This document shows positions 19,184 through 28,203 of a stretch of DNA of 64,000 nucleotides, piece by piece. The notes beneath the pieces are model-generated. The model saw only the letters and a list, made by a program, of their open reading frames with translations, did no database searches and was not told the DNA's origin. The DNA is taken from assembly GCA_903865435.1 (NCBI GenBank), contig CAIPJS010000086.1:1-64000 (forward strand), in the 5' to 3' direction. Source of the DNA: an uncultured Bacteroidota bacterium. Its GTDB lineage: Bacteria > Bacteroidota > Bacteroidia > Chitinophagales > Chitinophagaceae. The position numbers and the translations under genes are program-made. The stretch's first letter is position 1; each line of letters opens with the position of its first letter.

Positions 19184-22100
19184 CTAGTATTTAACTAATT
19201 TATTGGCTAAGACTTTCATCTCTTTCCCATTGCCAATGGTGATTTTGTAAAAATATACCCCCGGGTTTAACATATTGCCCTGCTCACTTGTCCCATCCCA
19301 ATAAGCCAGCACTCTATTGCCCTTAAATTGCCCAGACAGGGTTCTTGTAAATAGCACCAACCCATTGTTGTCATAAACGCTTAGAAAAATATCTAGTTTT
19401 GTACCAATTTGATTTTGCTCAAAACTAAATGTGGTTGACTGTATAAATGGATTGGGATAATTGCTCACTTTATTTAATAGCAAGACCGATGTATCAGGCA
19501 CTGTAAATTGAATGGACCTTTTATTAGAATTACCCAATAAGTCCCAGGCCTTGATCGTTAAAGTATGTGGGCCAAGAGAAAAATTGGGCAAAATATAAGA
19601 AACAGTTCCACTTTGATAAGTATTGAAGTCAGCAGTATAATAATTGTTTAAAACAATTTCATTTTTTGTATCCCCGTCTATTAATAAAGTAAGATCCTGC
19701 CCTAATGCATTGCCCGATGTTTGTATACCTGCCTCATCTTTTAAATGCACTAGAAGCGTTGCATTGGATGCAGCCCATCCCCCACTAATAAAGTTAGTAT
19801 CATTTAAGAAAATTTGAATTGAAGGCCCGATGGTATCTGTAAAATTTTGAGCACCTGCCCCTTTTGCATAAATCTGATTGAAAATGCCCATGGCATCTGA
19901 ACTGTCATTAAAAGCATTTAACTGCAGTTTTAACGCACCTTGGTACAAAGTGACTTCTTTAGGTAACATAAAGTCAATGCTAAATTTTCCAGCATTGACT
20001 GATGCAGTTCCATTGAATAAAATATTTTCTTGGACAATTACATTTACAGGAATGCTAGTAGAAACATTCCCTAAAGTTTTTTTTGCACTTGCTGCATCAT
20101 ATAAAATTAATTGTACCGCACCGTTAAATTTGTTTTTTAACTGGCCATTAGATTGCACCATACCATTTATCGTATATTTACTTCCAGCTTGAAGGGTATC
20201 CACACCCATAAATGCTTTTCCATTGATGGAATTGATCACAACTTGATCTGTTGGCTTTACCAATTGCATCGCAGGATCTCCAAACAAGGTAAATTTAAAA
20301 GTATTGATATGATCTTCGCCTTGCGCCCAAGCTGCCATTTTAGCTTTTTGCAAAGCCGTACCAATGGTTAAAAAATTACCAGCGCTGTCTGGGACCAAAA
20401 GTTTTTGAATGAACTGATCATTGATTTGTTTATTACTATACGCATACACCAGCCTACTCGCAGCCACTAAAGCTGCCACACCTTTCGAATTTTTTAAAAG
20501 CGCATCAAATCCAAATGGACTTAATTGTGGTTGATCATAAGGAGCAAAATCACAGGAAGCAGTAATCATTAATGGCAATCTGCCAGCATTGTCCCATTGT
20601 TGAACATCTGTTTGCGTAATCACTGCTTCTTCAGCAAGTCTGGAATAATTTCCGTGGCCTGTGTAATTTAAAATCAAACTACCATTGTTTATGGTTCGAT
20701 TGATTTCGGCATTCACCAATGGATAGGTATTCCCAGCGATGTTGGAGGTGACTGCATATAAATCTAAATATATTTTTTTATTGTTCCAATTGGGTACTTT
20801 CATTTTTAAGTTGCTCGAAATGGCTTCTGCATCTTGTAAATGCAAATTATAATCGCCGTCATCGGCTACCCAAGTCAATTGATTTTTCCATACACCCCCA
20901 TGATTGTTTTTCTGATAATTAATTATTTTTTCAACAACGGTATCGGCCTCTGCTGCGTTTCTAATTGGCAATCTGCCAATGGCCAAGGATAAATTTTTGA
21001 TGTCATTAGGATAATTGATATTGTCATTATTGTCAAGAATACTATAATAATCATCTGCTGGATAGCTATCCAATATACTTGTGGATGCTCCACTTTCAAA
21101 TACAGGAATTTGAAAAGCACTGTTGTAATTTTTGTTGCTAAAATTAGCCATCCCCATCAATAATAAATATTTAGGCGGATTTTGATGTTTGATCTTGGCT
21201 TGATTGAATAAATATTGAATGAAATTTCTAATGCCCGTTGCACTAGATTGACCTCCTGAAAATTCATTAAAAATTTCATTCACATTATATACCATTCCTT
21301 TTAATCCATGAACAGTGGCATGAAAATCGATTAATTTTTTTGCTGCTCCTAAATAAGCACTGGCAGCAATTACCACATAATCAGGAACATCCGTTGCCAT
21401 TACATTTTGATTCGCAACCCCACTTAAATAAATTGGTATTTCGTAGCCCATAGATTTAACTGCAAAAAATTCGCGTAGCGTATCTGCAGTTTGTATAAAA
21501 TTTCCAGTTGTTGTAGTTTGAAAATTAATGTTCATTACCAAAGGATCTTCTGGATGCGTGACATCCCATATTTGCGCAGCGGTATCTATATTTTGAAGCT
21601 GATATTGAATGGCTGTAGCATTTTTTGAAACTGCATAATTTCTAAATCCAAAAGCATTGCTTCCCCAAAATCCAATTTTTCTTTTTGCATTGATTTCAAT
21701 AAAGTCTATCCAACCCGTTGCAGTGGTATTGTCGCTAGAAAAAGCAATGGTAGTTGTGATTGGGTTAGACAAATTCACACTTGGACTAATGTTGTAAATA
21801 AAACTATCGGTCATCAAATTTGCCGTGGCATCATAGATATAACCTGTAACAGGATTCACCGAACTGGTTCTTGCTAAAGTTGAGTTGACCAAAAAATTAA
21901 AATTGGCTTTGCTTTGGTAAGCTGTAGCTGCATATTGACTGACTATGCTTAATGGGCTGGATACTTGCAATCCATCCATATTAAAAACATAATTCAATTG
22001 GGCTTGCTTTCCAACCCCTTGTCCCATGGGCGAACCCAATAATAATTTACCACTATTTAAAAGAGAAACGCTGTCTTTTTCTATCAACCATCTTTCGTCA

Positions 22101-22594
22101 TAATTATCAACCGATTGATTGGCTGCATTTATTTTTGAAGCAAAATTGATTCTTTTTCCATTTTTTCCTAAAGTGATAAAATAATAAATAGAGTCGCTCG
22201 TTGCATTTTTATAATGATAAGGCAACCCTTTTACACTATCATATTTCCATTGAATTGGGCCCTCACTATAAAACAATAAAAAATCTTTTTCATCAAATTG
22301 ATTGTCCCCACCATCAGCTACTACAATAGAATTTTCAATGACGCCTAGCAAAGGATTGAGACTCACTTTTTCTTTCAAATTGGCTAAATTATAATTAAAC
22401 AATTGCACTTGATTAGAGGCAAATGGCAGGACAAAACCCATGGCCTTTAGTTGGGTGCCCGTAATTTGATAAACACCCTGTTTGGTCGTGGCAATTTTTG
22501 CCCATTTCCCGGCCGAAAAGGGGGAAGACTGAGCACTTGAAAGCTTAGGGTAAAACATCAAGATGAATAAATATAGAAAAATGGACCTTACCAT
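19184..22594 (-). CDS. porU: Type IX secretion system sortase PorU
   Basis: PorU is the cell-surface C25 (gingipain-like) cysteine protease that removes the C-terminal signal of T9SS cargo and attaches the cargo to lipopolysaccharide. The 1136 residues start with a signal peptide (to about SSAQS). The catalytic pair is seen as His647 in LNYTGHGNYS and Cys681 in MITASCDFAPYDQP. The C-terminus has a FlgD/T9SS-like Ig fold (SNYPNPFIQSTTFSFEQ to KLVKY). It is divergent from gldJ with 115 bases between. Confidence 0.94.
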   Translation of the reverse strand: MVRSIFLYLFILMFYPKLSSAQSSPFSAGKWAKIATTKQGVYQITGTQLKAMGFVLPFASNQVQLFNYNLANLKEKVSLNPLLGVIENSIVVADGGDNQFDEKDFLLFYSEGPIQWKYDSVKGLPYHYKNATSDSIYYFITLGKNGKRINFASKINAANQSVDNYDERWLIEKDSVSLLNSGKLLLGSPMGQGVGKQAQLNYVFNMDGLQVSSPLSIVSQYAATAYQSKANFNFLVNSTLARTSSVNPVTGYIYDATANLMTDSFIYNISPSVNLSNPITTTIAFSSDNTTATGWIDFIEINAKRKIGFWGSNAFGFRNYAVSKNATAIQYQLQNIDTAAQIWDVTHPEDPLVMNINFQTTTTGNFIQTADTLREFFAVKSMGYEIPIYLSGVANQNVMATDVPDYVVIAASAYLGAAKKLIDFHATVHGLKGMVYNVNEIFNEFSGGQSSATGIRNFIQYLFNQAKIKHQNPPKYLLLMGMANFSNKNYNSAFQIPVFESGASTSILDSYPADDYYSILDNNDNINYPNDIKNLSLAIGRLPIRNAAEADTVVEKIINYQKNNHGGVWKNQLTWVADDGDYNLHLQDAEAISSNLKMKVPNWNNKKIYLDLYAVTSNIAGNTYPLVNAEINRTINNGSLILNYTGHGNYSRLAEEAVITQTDVQQWDNAGRLPLMITASCDFAPYDQPQLSPFGFDALLKNSKGVAALVAASRLVYAYSNKQINDQFIQKLLVPDSAGNFLTIGTALQKAKMAAWAQGEDHINTFKFTLFGDPAMQLVKPTDQVVINSINGKAFMGVDTLQAGSKYTINGMVQSNGQLKNKFNGAVQLILYDAASAKKTLGNVSTSIPVNVIVQENILFNGTASVNAGKFSIDFMLPKEVTLYQGALKLQLNAFNDSSDAMGIFNQIYAKGAGAQNFTDTIGPSIQIFLNDTNFISGGWAASNATLLVHLKDEAGIQTSGNALGQDLTLLIDGDTKNEIVLNNYYTADFNTYQSGTVSYILPNFSLGPHTLTIKAWDLLGNSNKRSIQFTVPDTSVLLLNKVSNYPNPFIQSTTFSFEQNQIGTKLDIFLSVYDNNGLVLFTRTLSGQFKGNRVLAYWDGTSEQGNMLNPGVYFYKITIGNGKEMKVLANKLVKY

Positions 22595-22709
22595 GCCATA
22601 AAATTAGGTTTTTACTAACATAAGAATATATTTACAAGTGTATAAAATGAATAAAAAACTAGCTATCTTCGTCCTACAACTTAACCCAATCTTTGTATAA
22701 ATAATTACT

Positions 22710-24068
22710 ATGCATTTTATAAATAGTATTTTAGTTTTTTTCGCGCTCTTGTTATTAGGGCCCGCTTTGCTTTCTTCTAATCAAAAGCAAGTTGAAAATT
22801 TTGTCAAAATTGATTACAAAAATAATGACCCTTATGCCGAAACAGTTCTAGTCCGTGGTGGCACATTTGCCATGGGCATGAATCAAGAAAGTATTATTGG
22901 TGATTGGAACAATAACTTAAGAAGAGTAACAGTAAGTTCTTTTAGAATTGATCAATATGAAGTGAGTAATAAAAAATACCGTACTTACATCCATTGGTTA
23001 GAAAAGATATTTGTACCCATCGGCAGAGATTCAATTGTTCGAGCAGCACTTCCTGATTCGACTGTCTGGAAAACAGATTTATCTTACAATGACCCCATGG
23101 TAGAAGGCTATTTTAGATCCTCTGTATTTAATGATTACCCAGTAGTAGGTGTTACATGGGAACAAGCCAATGATTATTGCAGATGGAAAACAGATCGTTC
23201 CAACGAACAAACTTTATTAAAATACAAATTGATTGATGCTTCAAAACCTTATGTAGGTAAAATGGGCATTGCCAATGAAATAAAAGATACTTCCAGTTCA
23301 AGTATTACAACCAATGCCGCTTCCACTGGATTTAACAGATCTAAAAACGTGGACGATTATGTAATGATCCCAGATTTCAGATTGCCAACAGAAGCTGAAT
23401 GGGAATATGCAGCAAAGGTATCAAGCGGAAAAAATTACATTACTAATTTCAATCTTCCTAAATCGGGTTCTAATGCACCACATCCCAATGCAAATTTAGT
23501 TAGTTCGGACAGTCCTTACCCATGGAGTTCAAATGGAAATGATGCATTAAGAAGTACAGGTACTGGAAAAAAGAGTGTAGCTAAAGGAATGTTTTTAGCC
23601 AACTTCAAAAATGGTAGCGGTGATTATATGGGAATGGTAGGTTATTCTAATGATGGGGCTGGCTTCCCTTCTAAAGTAACTAGTTTTTTACAAAATCAAA
23701 TTGGACTATACAATTTAAGCGGGAATGTAAATGAATGGGTAGCTGATCTTTACCGCCCAATGAATTCTATGGATATGGACGACTTTAATCCATACAGAAG
23801 AAATAACACATTAGATGGCGATGACAACAATACTGCGAATTACGAATCAGGAACCAATACTTTAATTTCAAATAAATCAAGAGTATACAAAGGAGGCAGT
23901 TGGAAAGACCGCCCTTATTGGTTGAATCCTGGTACCAGAAGATTTTTAGATCAAGATAAATCTTCTAGTACCATTGGCTTTAGATGTGCAGTATCTGCAT
24001 TTGGTATGGATGCACCTGGCGTATCCGATTCAAAAGAACATTGGTGGAATAAATTATTTAAAAAATAA
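22710..24068 (+). CDS. gldJ: GldJ-like gliding motility / type IX secretion protein
   Basis: The protein has a formylglycine-generating-enzyme-like (SUMF1) fold: VRGGTFAMGMN, RVTVSSFRIDQYEVSNKKYRTYIHW, VVGVTWEQANDYCRWK, FRLPTEAEWEYAA, YNLSGNVNEWVADLY and KGGSWKDRP...IGFRCAV. GldJ and GldK of the T9SS share it. Position next to porU-porV and near murF matches gldJ of Flavobacterium johnsoniae, so GldJ is preferred to GldK. The 452 residues are shorter than that homologue. The N-terminus is a hydrophobic signal segment (SILVFFALLLLGPALLSSNQ) without the lipobox cysteine that GldJ normally has, so anchoring may differ. It heads the gldJ-ispF-murF run. Confidence 0.85.
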   Translation: MHFINSILVFFALLLLGPALLSSNQKQVENFVKIDYKNNDPYAETVLVRGGTFAMGMNQESIIGDWNNNLRRVTVSSFRIDQYEVSNKKYRTYIHWLEKIFVPIGRDSIVRAALPDSTVWKTDLSYNDPMVEGYFRSSVFNDYPVVGVTWEQANDYCRWKTDRSNEQTLLKYKLIDASKPYVGKMGIANEIKDTSSSSITTNAASTGFNRSKNVDDYVMIPDFRLPTEAEWEYAAKVSSGKNYITNFNLPKSGSNAPHPNANLVSSDSPYPWSSNGNDALRSTGTGKKSVAKGMFLANFKNGSGDYMGMVGYSNDGAGFPSKVTSFLQNQIGLYNLSGNVNEWVADLYRPMNSMDMDDFNPYRRNNTLDGDDNNTANYESGTNTLISNKSRVYKGGSWKDRPYWLNPGTRRFLDQDKSSSTIGFRCAVSAFGMDAPGVSDSKEHWWNKLFKK

Positions 24069-24072
24069 TTGA

Positions 24073-24558
24073 ATGAAATTACGCATAGGCTCAGGCATTG
24101 ATTTTCATCAATTGGTAATTGGCCGAGACTTATGGATTGGTGGCATTAAAATTCCGCATACCAAAGGTGCTTTAGGACATAGCGATGCTGATGTTTTATT
24201 ACATGCTATTTGCGATGCTTTATTAGGTGCTTTAAGTTTAGGAGACATCGGCACCCATTTTCCAGACACCGACCCTGCTTATAAAAATATTGATAGTAAA
24301 ATTTTATTACAAAAAACATACGACTTAATTACTGAGCAAGGCTACCAAATAGTAAACATCGATGCTACATTGTGTTTAGAAGCGCCAAAAATAAAACCTT
24401 ATGTTCTTGAAATGCAAGCATGTATCGCTGGCATTTTGCGTATTGGAAATAAAGACATTTCTATTAAAGCTACTACCACCGAAACCATGGGTTTTACTGG
24501 AAGACAAGAAGGTTTGGTAGCGATGGCCACTTGTTTGTTAAGTTCGGCGAACAATTAA
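24073..24558 (+). CDS. ispF: 2-C-methyl-D-erythritol 2,4-cyclodiphosphate synthase
   Basis: IspF closes the cyclic diphosphate in the non-mevalonate isoprenoid pathway. Metal-binding and catalytic segments are present: GIDFHQL (Asp10 and His12 region), LGHSDADVLLHAICDALLGA and IGTHFPDTDP, plus TTTETMGFTGRQEG near the C-terminus. Length 161 is normal. It is 4 bases after gldJ and 13 before murF. Isoprenoid supply feeds undecaprenyl phosphate, the lipid carrier used by MraY. Confidence 0.97.
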   Translation: MKLRIGSGIDFHQLVIGRDLWIGGIKIPHTKGALGHSDADVLLHAICDALLGALSLGDIGTHFPDTDPAYKNIDSKILLQKTYDLITEQGYQIVNIDATLCLEAPKIKPYVLEMQACIAGILRIGNKDISIKATTTETMGFTGRQEGLVAMATCLLSSANN

Positions 24559-24571
24559 AATCTGCTACCCC

Positions 24572-25891
24572 ATGAAGCAGCTTGATTCCATTTCTTCTTT
24601 ATACGAAATCTACAAAGCACATCCGCAGGTTCAGACGGATACGCGAAAATTGGCAAAAGGAAATTTATACTTTGCATTAAAGGGACCCAATTTCAATGGC
24701 AATGAATTTGCTATAAAAGCATTGGAAATGGGGGCTGCATTTTCGATTGTTGATGAACCCATTCAAGCAAGCACTGCATTATTAGAAAAAATAATTTTAG
24801 TGGAAAATGTATTAACCACTTTGCAAGTATTGGCAAAATTTCATCGAGAACAATTTTCAATTCCATTTATTGCCATCACGGGGAGCAATGGCAAAACCAC
24901 CACCAAAGAATTGGTAGCAGCCGTTTTAAGCAGTCATTATATTGCTTATAGCACCCAAGGAAATTTAAACAACCATATAGGTGTTCCGCTTACAATATTA
25001 AGTGTAAAAAAAGATGCGCAATTTGCCATCATTGAAATGGGCGCCAATCATTTGTATGAAATTGAAAGTTATTGCAGATATACCTTACCCACACATGGCT
25101 TAATTAATAATTGCGGTAAAGCACATTTAGAAGGGTTTGGTGGTGAAGAAGGAGTGAAGAAAGGGAAAGGCGAATTGTTTGATTATTTAAAACAACATCA
25201 AGGCGTTGCTTTTATCAATAGCGATTTAGATTATTTAGTTACAATGAGTGCAGACATTTCAAAACGCATCAGTTATGGAATATCCAATGGCGACTTACAA
25301 GGTAGGGAAGCGAAAAAAGATGGTGGCTTATTACAATTCATTATAACCAGAACTGCAAATAATTTATTGCTCAACAAAACCATTCAAACACAATTGATAG
25401 GTGCATACAATTTACCCAATGTATTAGCAGCCATTAGTATTGGCTTATATTTTGAAGTGCCCGTTGAAAAAATTATTACATCCATTGAAAATTATACACC
25501 AAGCAATAGCAGATCACAATTAATTACTTGGAATCAAAATCAAGTTATTTTGGATGCCTACAATGCCAATCCAAGTAGCATGAAATTGGCCATTGAAAAT
25601 TTTGGAAGCATTGATAATAAATTTAAAATACTTTGTATTGGGGGCATGAGAGAATTGGGCGCAAATAGCCAAGCAGAACATCAAGCCATTATTGATTTAA
25701 TTCCTACTTATCCTTTTGAAAAAGTAGTATTGGTTGGAAAAGAATTTGAAAATTGCCAACACAACTATACCTATTTTGAAAACAGTGAAGCCGCCAAATA
25801 CTGGATGCAACAACAAAATTTTAAAGACCACTATTTTTTAATCAAGGGTTCTAGGGGCATTCAGATGGAAAAATTGCTTTCATTAGAATAA
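24572..25891 (+). CDS. murF: UDP-N-acetylmuramoyl-tripeptide--D-alanyl-D-alanine ligase
   Basis: MurF adds D-Ala-D-Ala to UDP-MurNAc-tripeptide, the last cytoplasmic precursor step. The P-loop GSNGKTTTK is at about residues 104-112; IEMGANHLYEIE and ILDAYNANPSSMKLAI are characteristic. At 439 residues it is complete. In this genome it is outside the dcw cluster and tied to gldJ-ispF, an arrangement resembling that of Flavobacterium. Confidence 0.96.
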   Translation: MKQLDSISSLYEIYKAHPQVQTDTRKLAKGNLYFALKGPNFNGNEFAIKALEMGAAFSIVDEPIQASTALLEKIILVENVLTTLQVLAKFHREQFSIPFIAITGSNGKTTTKELVAAVLSSHYIAYSTQGNLNNHIGVPLTILSVKKDAQFAIIEMGANHLYEIESYCRYTLPTHGLINNCGKAHLEGFGGEEGVKKGKGELFDYLKQHQGVAFINSDLDYLVTMSADISKRISYGISNGDLQGREAKKDGGLLQFIITRTANNLLLNKTIQTQLIGAYNLPNVLAAISIGLYFEVPVEKIITSIENYTPSNSRSQLITWNQNQVILDAYNANPSSMKLAIENFGSIDNKFKILCIGGMRELGANSQAEHQAIIDLIPTYPFEKVVLVGKEFENCQHNYTYFENSEAAKYWMQQQNFKDHYFLIKGSRGIQMEKLLSLE

Positions 25892-25937
25892 ACAATGTAG
25901 GTATTGGCATTATTTCAGAACTTCCTTAATAATTTGA

Positions 25938-25945
25938 TACCTTTG
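25938..25945 (+). promoter_or_regulatory. -7 promoter element for the DUF983 gene
   Basis: TACCTTTG fits the Bacteroidota consensus and ends four bases before the ATG at 25950, predicting a leaderless or nearly leaderless transcript. Confidence 0.6.
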
Positions 25946-25949
25946 CAAC

Positions 25950-26393
25950 ATGCCAAGTAACTATTTGTGGAGTACCATCAACAACCGTTGCCCAAGATGT
26001 AGAGAAGGAAAATTATTTGTATCTAAGAATCCCTACAATTTATCTGCCATTACAAAAATGAATGAAAGATGTCCGGTCTGTGGACAACCCACTGAAATTG
26101 AATTGGGATTTTATTACGGAACAGGCTATGTGAGTTATGCCTTAACAGTAGCCTATTTTGTAAGTACTTTTGTTGCTTGGAAAGTATTATTTGGAATGAC
26201 TTTTGGCCTGGAAGACAATCGAATATTTTATTGGATGGGCACTGCTATTGTATTATTATTATTTATACAGCCTCTTCTTATGCGTTTATCTAGATCCATT
26301 TGGTTGGGCTGGTTTGTTTCCTACAATAAGAATTGGAAAAACGAGCCATTGGAGTACAATGAACGCATGGACCATAATAGAAAAGAGCAGTAA
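25950..26393 (+). CDS. DUF983 membrane protein with zinc-ribbon motif
   Basis: A small inner-membrane protein. Two CxxC pairs (CPRCREGKLF near residue 15 and CPVCGQPTE near 43) could bind zinc, followed by two hydrophobic segments (about 62-85 and 95-116). This is the DUF983 layout. In some alpha-proteobacteria DUF983 genes sit near cytochrome oxidase genes, but nothing of that kind is adjacent here, so I give no function. 147 residues, monocistronic by its own promoter and the hairpin that follows. Confidence 0.85.
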   Translation: MPSNYLWSTINNRCPRCREGKLFVSKNPYNLSAITKMNERCPVCGQPTEIELGFYYGTGYVSYALTVAYFVSTFVAWKVLFGMTFGLEDNRIFYWMGTAIVLLLFIQPLLMRLSRSIWLGWFVSYNKNWKNEPLEYNERMDHNRKEQ

Positions 26394-26394
26394 A

Positions 26395-26422
26395 AAAGCC
26401 TATCACTTTCATGACAGGCTTT
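26395..26422 (-). terminator. Terminator downstream of tRNA-Ser, shared with DUF983 gene
   Basis: Hairpin AAAGCCT-TCA...TGA-AGGCTTT with one mismatch. On the minus strand it is followed by six T residues, fitting termination of the tRNA; on the plus strand the T run is short. Confidence 0.65.
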
Positions 26423-26423
26423 G

Positions 26424-26508
26424 CAGAGAGGAAGGGATTCGAACCCCCGATACGTTGCCGTATACACGCTTTCCAAGCGTGCTCCTTAAACCACTCGGAC
26501 ACCTCTCT
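26424..26508 (-). tRNA. tRNA-Ser (GGA)
   Basis: The 85-base minus-strand sequence folds as a class II tRNA. The acceptor stem is AGAGAGG/CCTCTCT with discriminator G. The anticodon stem-loop is GCACGC-TTGGAAA-GCGTGT, giving anticodon GGA (reads UCC/UCU). The variable arm is TATACGGCAACGTATC-like, and the T arm contains GGTTCGAATCC. The 3' CCA is not encoded, unlike the tRNA-Leu in this window. Confidence 0.95.
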
Positions 26509-26518
26509 ATTAGGACTG

Positions 26519-26526
26519 CAAATGTA
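26519..26526 (-). promoter_or_regulatory. -7 promoter element for tRNA-Ser
   Basis: TACATTTG on the minus strand fits TAnnTTTG and lies 10 bases before the mature 5' end of the tRNA. Confidence 0.6.
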
Positions 26527-26551
26527 AAATAAATAATTGGTGTTTTAAGGA

Positions 26552-27322
26552 TTACTCAATCCCGAACACCCCCATTGCATTGCTTGTTGTTATCTCTGCC
26601 ACTTCATGCAAAGGAATATTTTTAATCTCTGACAATTTCATGGCCACTTGTATCATATAAGCAGGTTCATTCGTTTTTCCACGATAAGGCACAGGAGATA
26701 AATAAGGTGCGTCTGTTTCTAAGACCAACCACTGCATGGGAATGTCTTTAATGGCTTCAGCCACACCTGCATTTTTATAAGTAAGCACACCGCCTAAACC
26801 TAAATGAAACCCCAGAGAAATTATTTGTTCGGCCGATTCTCTACTCCCACTAAAGCAATGAAAAATACCACGCAATCCTTTTTTAGCAAAAGGCTTGACT
26901 GCTGCAATGGTCTCGCCCATTGCAGCACGCGTATGAATTACAATGGGTAATGTATAATCCAAGGCCCACTGCATTTGCATTGTGAAGGCCTCCATTTGTT
27001 CAGTAGTAAATGTTTTATCCCAATAATAATCTAGACCTATCTCCCCAATGGCTATAAATTTTCTTTTTTGTAATTGCGCTTCTATAATAGCTAACTCATC
27101 ATTCACATTTTCTTTCACTGAACAAGGATGCAAGCCCATCATGGCCATACAATTTTTAGGATAGTTCGCTTCCACTTCTAACATAGCTTCTAAAGTACTG
27201 CTATCAATAGCAGGCATAATAATAGTATCAATACCATTATCTAAAGCATTTTTCATTACCCCCTCTATATTTTCTTTTAGAGGGGTTGAATAAAGGTGGG
27301 CATGTGTATCAATAAATTTCAT
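26552..27322 (-). CDS. TatD family metal-dependent hydrolase
   Basis: TatD proteins are TIM-barrel metal hydrolases; E. coli TatD acts as a 3'-5' exonuclease on single-stranded nucleic acid and relatives as D-aminoacyl-tRNA deacylases. Metal-site motifs are seen: DTHAHL at the N-terminus, GEIGLDYYWD, IHTRAA, FHCFSGS and ETDAPYLSP. The ATG at 27322 (MKFIDTHAH) is preferred; the ORF-track start three codons earlier is a TTG. 256 residues, single domain. Confidence 0.92.
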   Translation of the reverse strand: MKFIDTHAHLYSTPLKENIEGVMKNALDNGIDTIIMPAIDSSTLEAMLEVEANYPKNCMAMMGLHPCSVKENVNDELAIIEAQLQKRKFIAIGEIGLDYYWDKTFTTEQMEAFTMQMQWALDYTLPIVIHTRAAMGETIAAVKPFAKKGLRGIFHCFSGSRESAEQIISLGFHLGLGGVLTYKNAGVAEAIKDIPMQWLVLETDAPYLSPVPYRGKTNEPAYMIQVAMKLSEIKNIPLHEVAEITTSNAMGVFGIE

Positions 27323-27508
27323 AGGACTCAAAAGGGTTACTTCTACTACAAAAAAACACTATTTTTTACTCATTACATAATAAAGCAAAGAATATGTCGT
27401 TTTAGCTATGTAGACAACAATGGTCTTATTAGTACAGACAACAAACTTTGTTTTTTATAGGGTACGGATTATACCGGCTGAGGTTTCTACCTTGGCCTTT
27501 TTTTTGCT

Positions 27509-28141
27509 TTATGATGCAGAAACAATTGCGTTAAATGTATATCCCAAACTGCTAAAATGAGCAAGCATAGCAGGCAGTGCTACTTTCAATCTTTCAAAGG
27601 CCTTAGCGCTATCATGAAAAACAACAATAGATCCTGCAGTCGTATTTTTAATTACATTTTTTGTACAATCTTCGGGCGACAAGGTCAAATCAAAATCCCC
27701 ACTTAAAACATCCCACATGATAATTTGCTGAGGCAGAGATTTATCTGCAGTAATTTTTCTTAATTGAGATCGACTTATTCTTCCATAAGGAGGGCGAAAT
27801 AAATTAGAAGTAATTAAATTACGGGCATTGGCAATATTTTCGATATAGCTACTTGTTTCGGTTTTCCATCCGTTCAAATGATCATAGGTATGATTGCCTA
27901 CTGCATGCCCCTCATTAATAATTTCTTCATAAATATTGGCATAGGAAAGCACATTTTTTCCAATACAAAAAAAGCTTGCTTTGGCATTGTATTTTTTTAA
28001 TTGCTCCAATACAAAAGGCGTCGCTTGCGGATGCGGACCATCATCAAAACTTAAATAAATAACCTTTTTTTCACTAGGCATTCTCCAGGTACAACCAGGA
28101 TACAAAGCCCTCAGCCAGAAAGGTGTTTTTACTAAATACAT
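27509..28141 (-). CDS. Polysaccharide deacetylase (NodB domain, CE4 family)
   Basis: NodB-type deacetylases remove N-acetyl groups from chitin-like or peptidoglycan sugars with a metal ion. All main motifs are visible: SFDDGPHP (catalytic and metal-binding Asp), GNHTYDH (the two metal His), RPPYGR and a final VVFHDS. The 210 residues are just the catalytic domain with a hydrophobic N-terminus (YLVKTPFWLRALYPGCTW) that may anchor it. The ATG at 28141 is used; a TTG two codons upstream lies inside the promoter element. It is divergent from gltX. The substrate is unknown. Confidence 0.9.
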   Translation of the reverse strand: MYLVKTPFWLRALYPGCTWRMPSEKKVIYLSFDDGPHPQATPFVLEQLKKYNAKASFFCIGKNVLSYANIYEEIINEGHAVGNHTYDHLNGWKTETSSYIENIANARNLITSNLFRPPYGRISRSQLRKITADKSLPQQIIMWDVLSGDFDLTLSPEDCTKNVIKNTTAGSIVVFHDSAKAFERLKVALPAMLAHFSSLGYTFNAIVSAS

Positions 28142-28144
28142 ACC

Positions 28145-28152
28145 CAAAGATA
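28145..28152 (-). promoter_or_regulatory. -7 promoter element for the deacetylase gene
   Basis: TATCTTTG on the minus strand ends three bases before the ATG at 28141. The transcript would be leaderless, and this excludes the upstream TTG as start. Confidence 0.6.
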
Positions 28153-28178
28153 AATAGTTCTTTTGCCCATTTGAATAT

Positions 28179-28186
28179 TATCTTTG
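28179..28186 (+). promoter_or_regulatory. -7 promoter element for gltX
   Basis: TATCTTTG on the plus strand, 17 bases before the gltX ATG, placed back to back with the deacetylase promoter. No good -33 element is seen. Confidence 0.55.
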
Positions 28187-28203
28187 TATAAATAAAAAAG
28201 AGC

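Noticed and set aside
26203-26532. 109-residue ORF running through the DUF983 gene into tRNA-Ser
   Set aside because: Part of it reads through a tRNA gene on the opposite strand, and the front overlaps the DUF983 coding frame.
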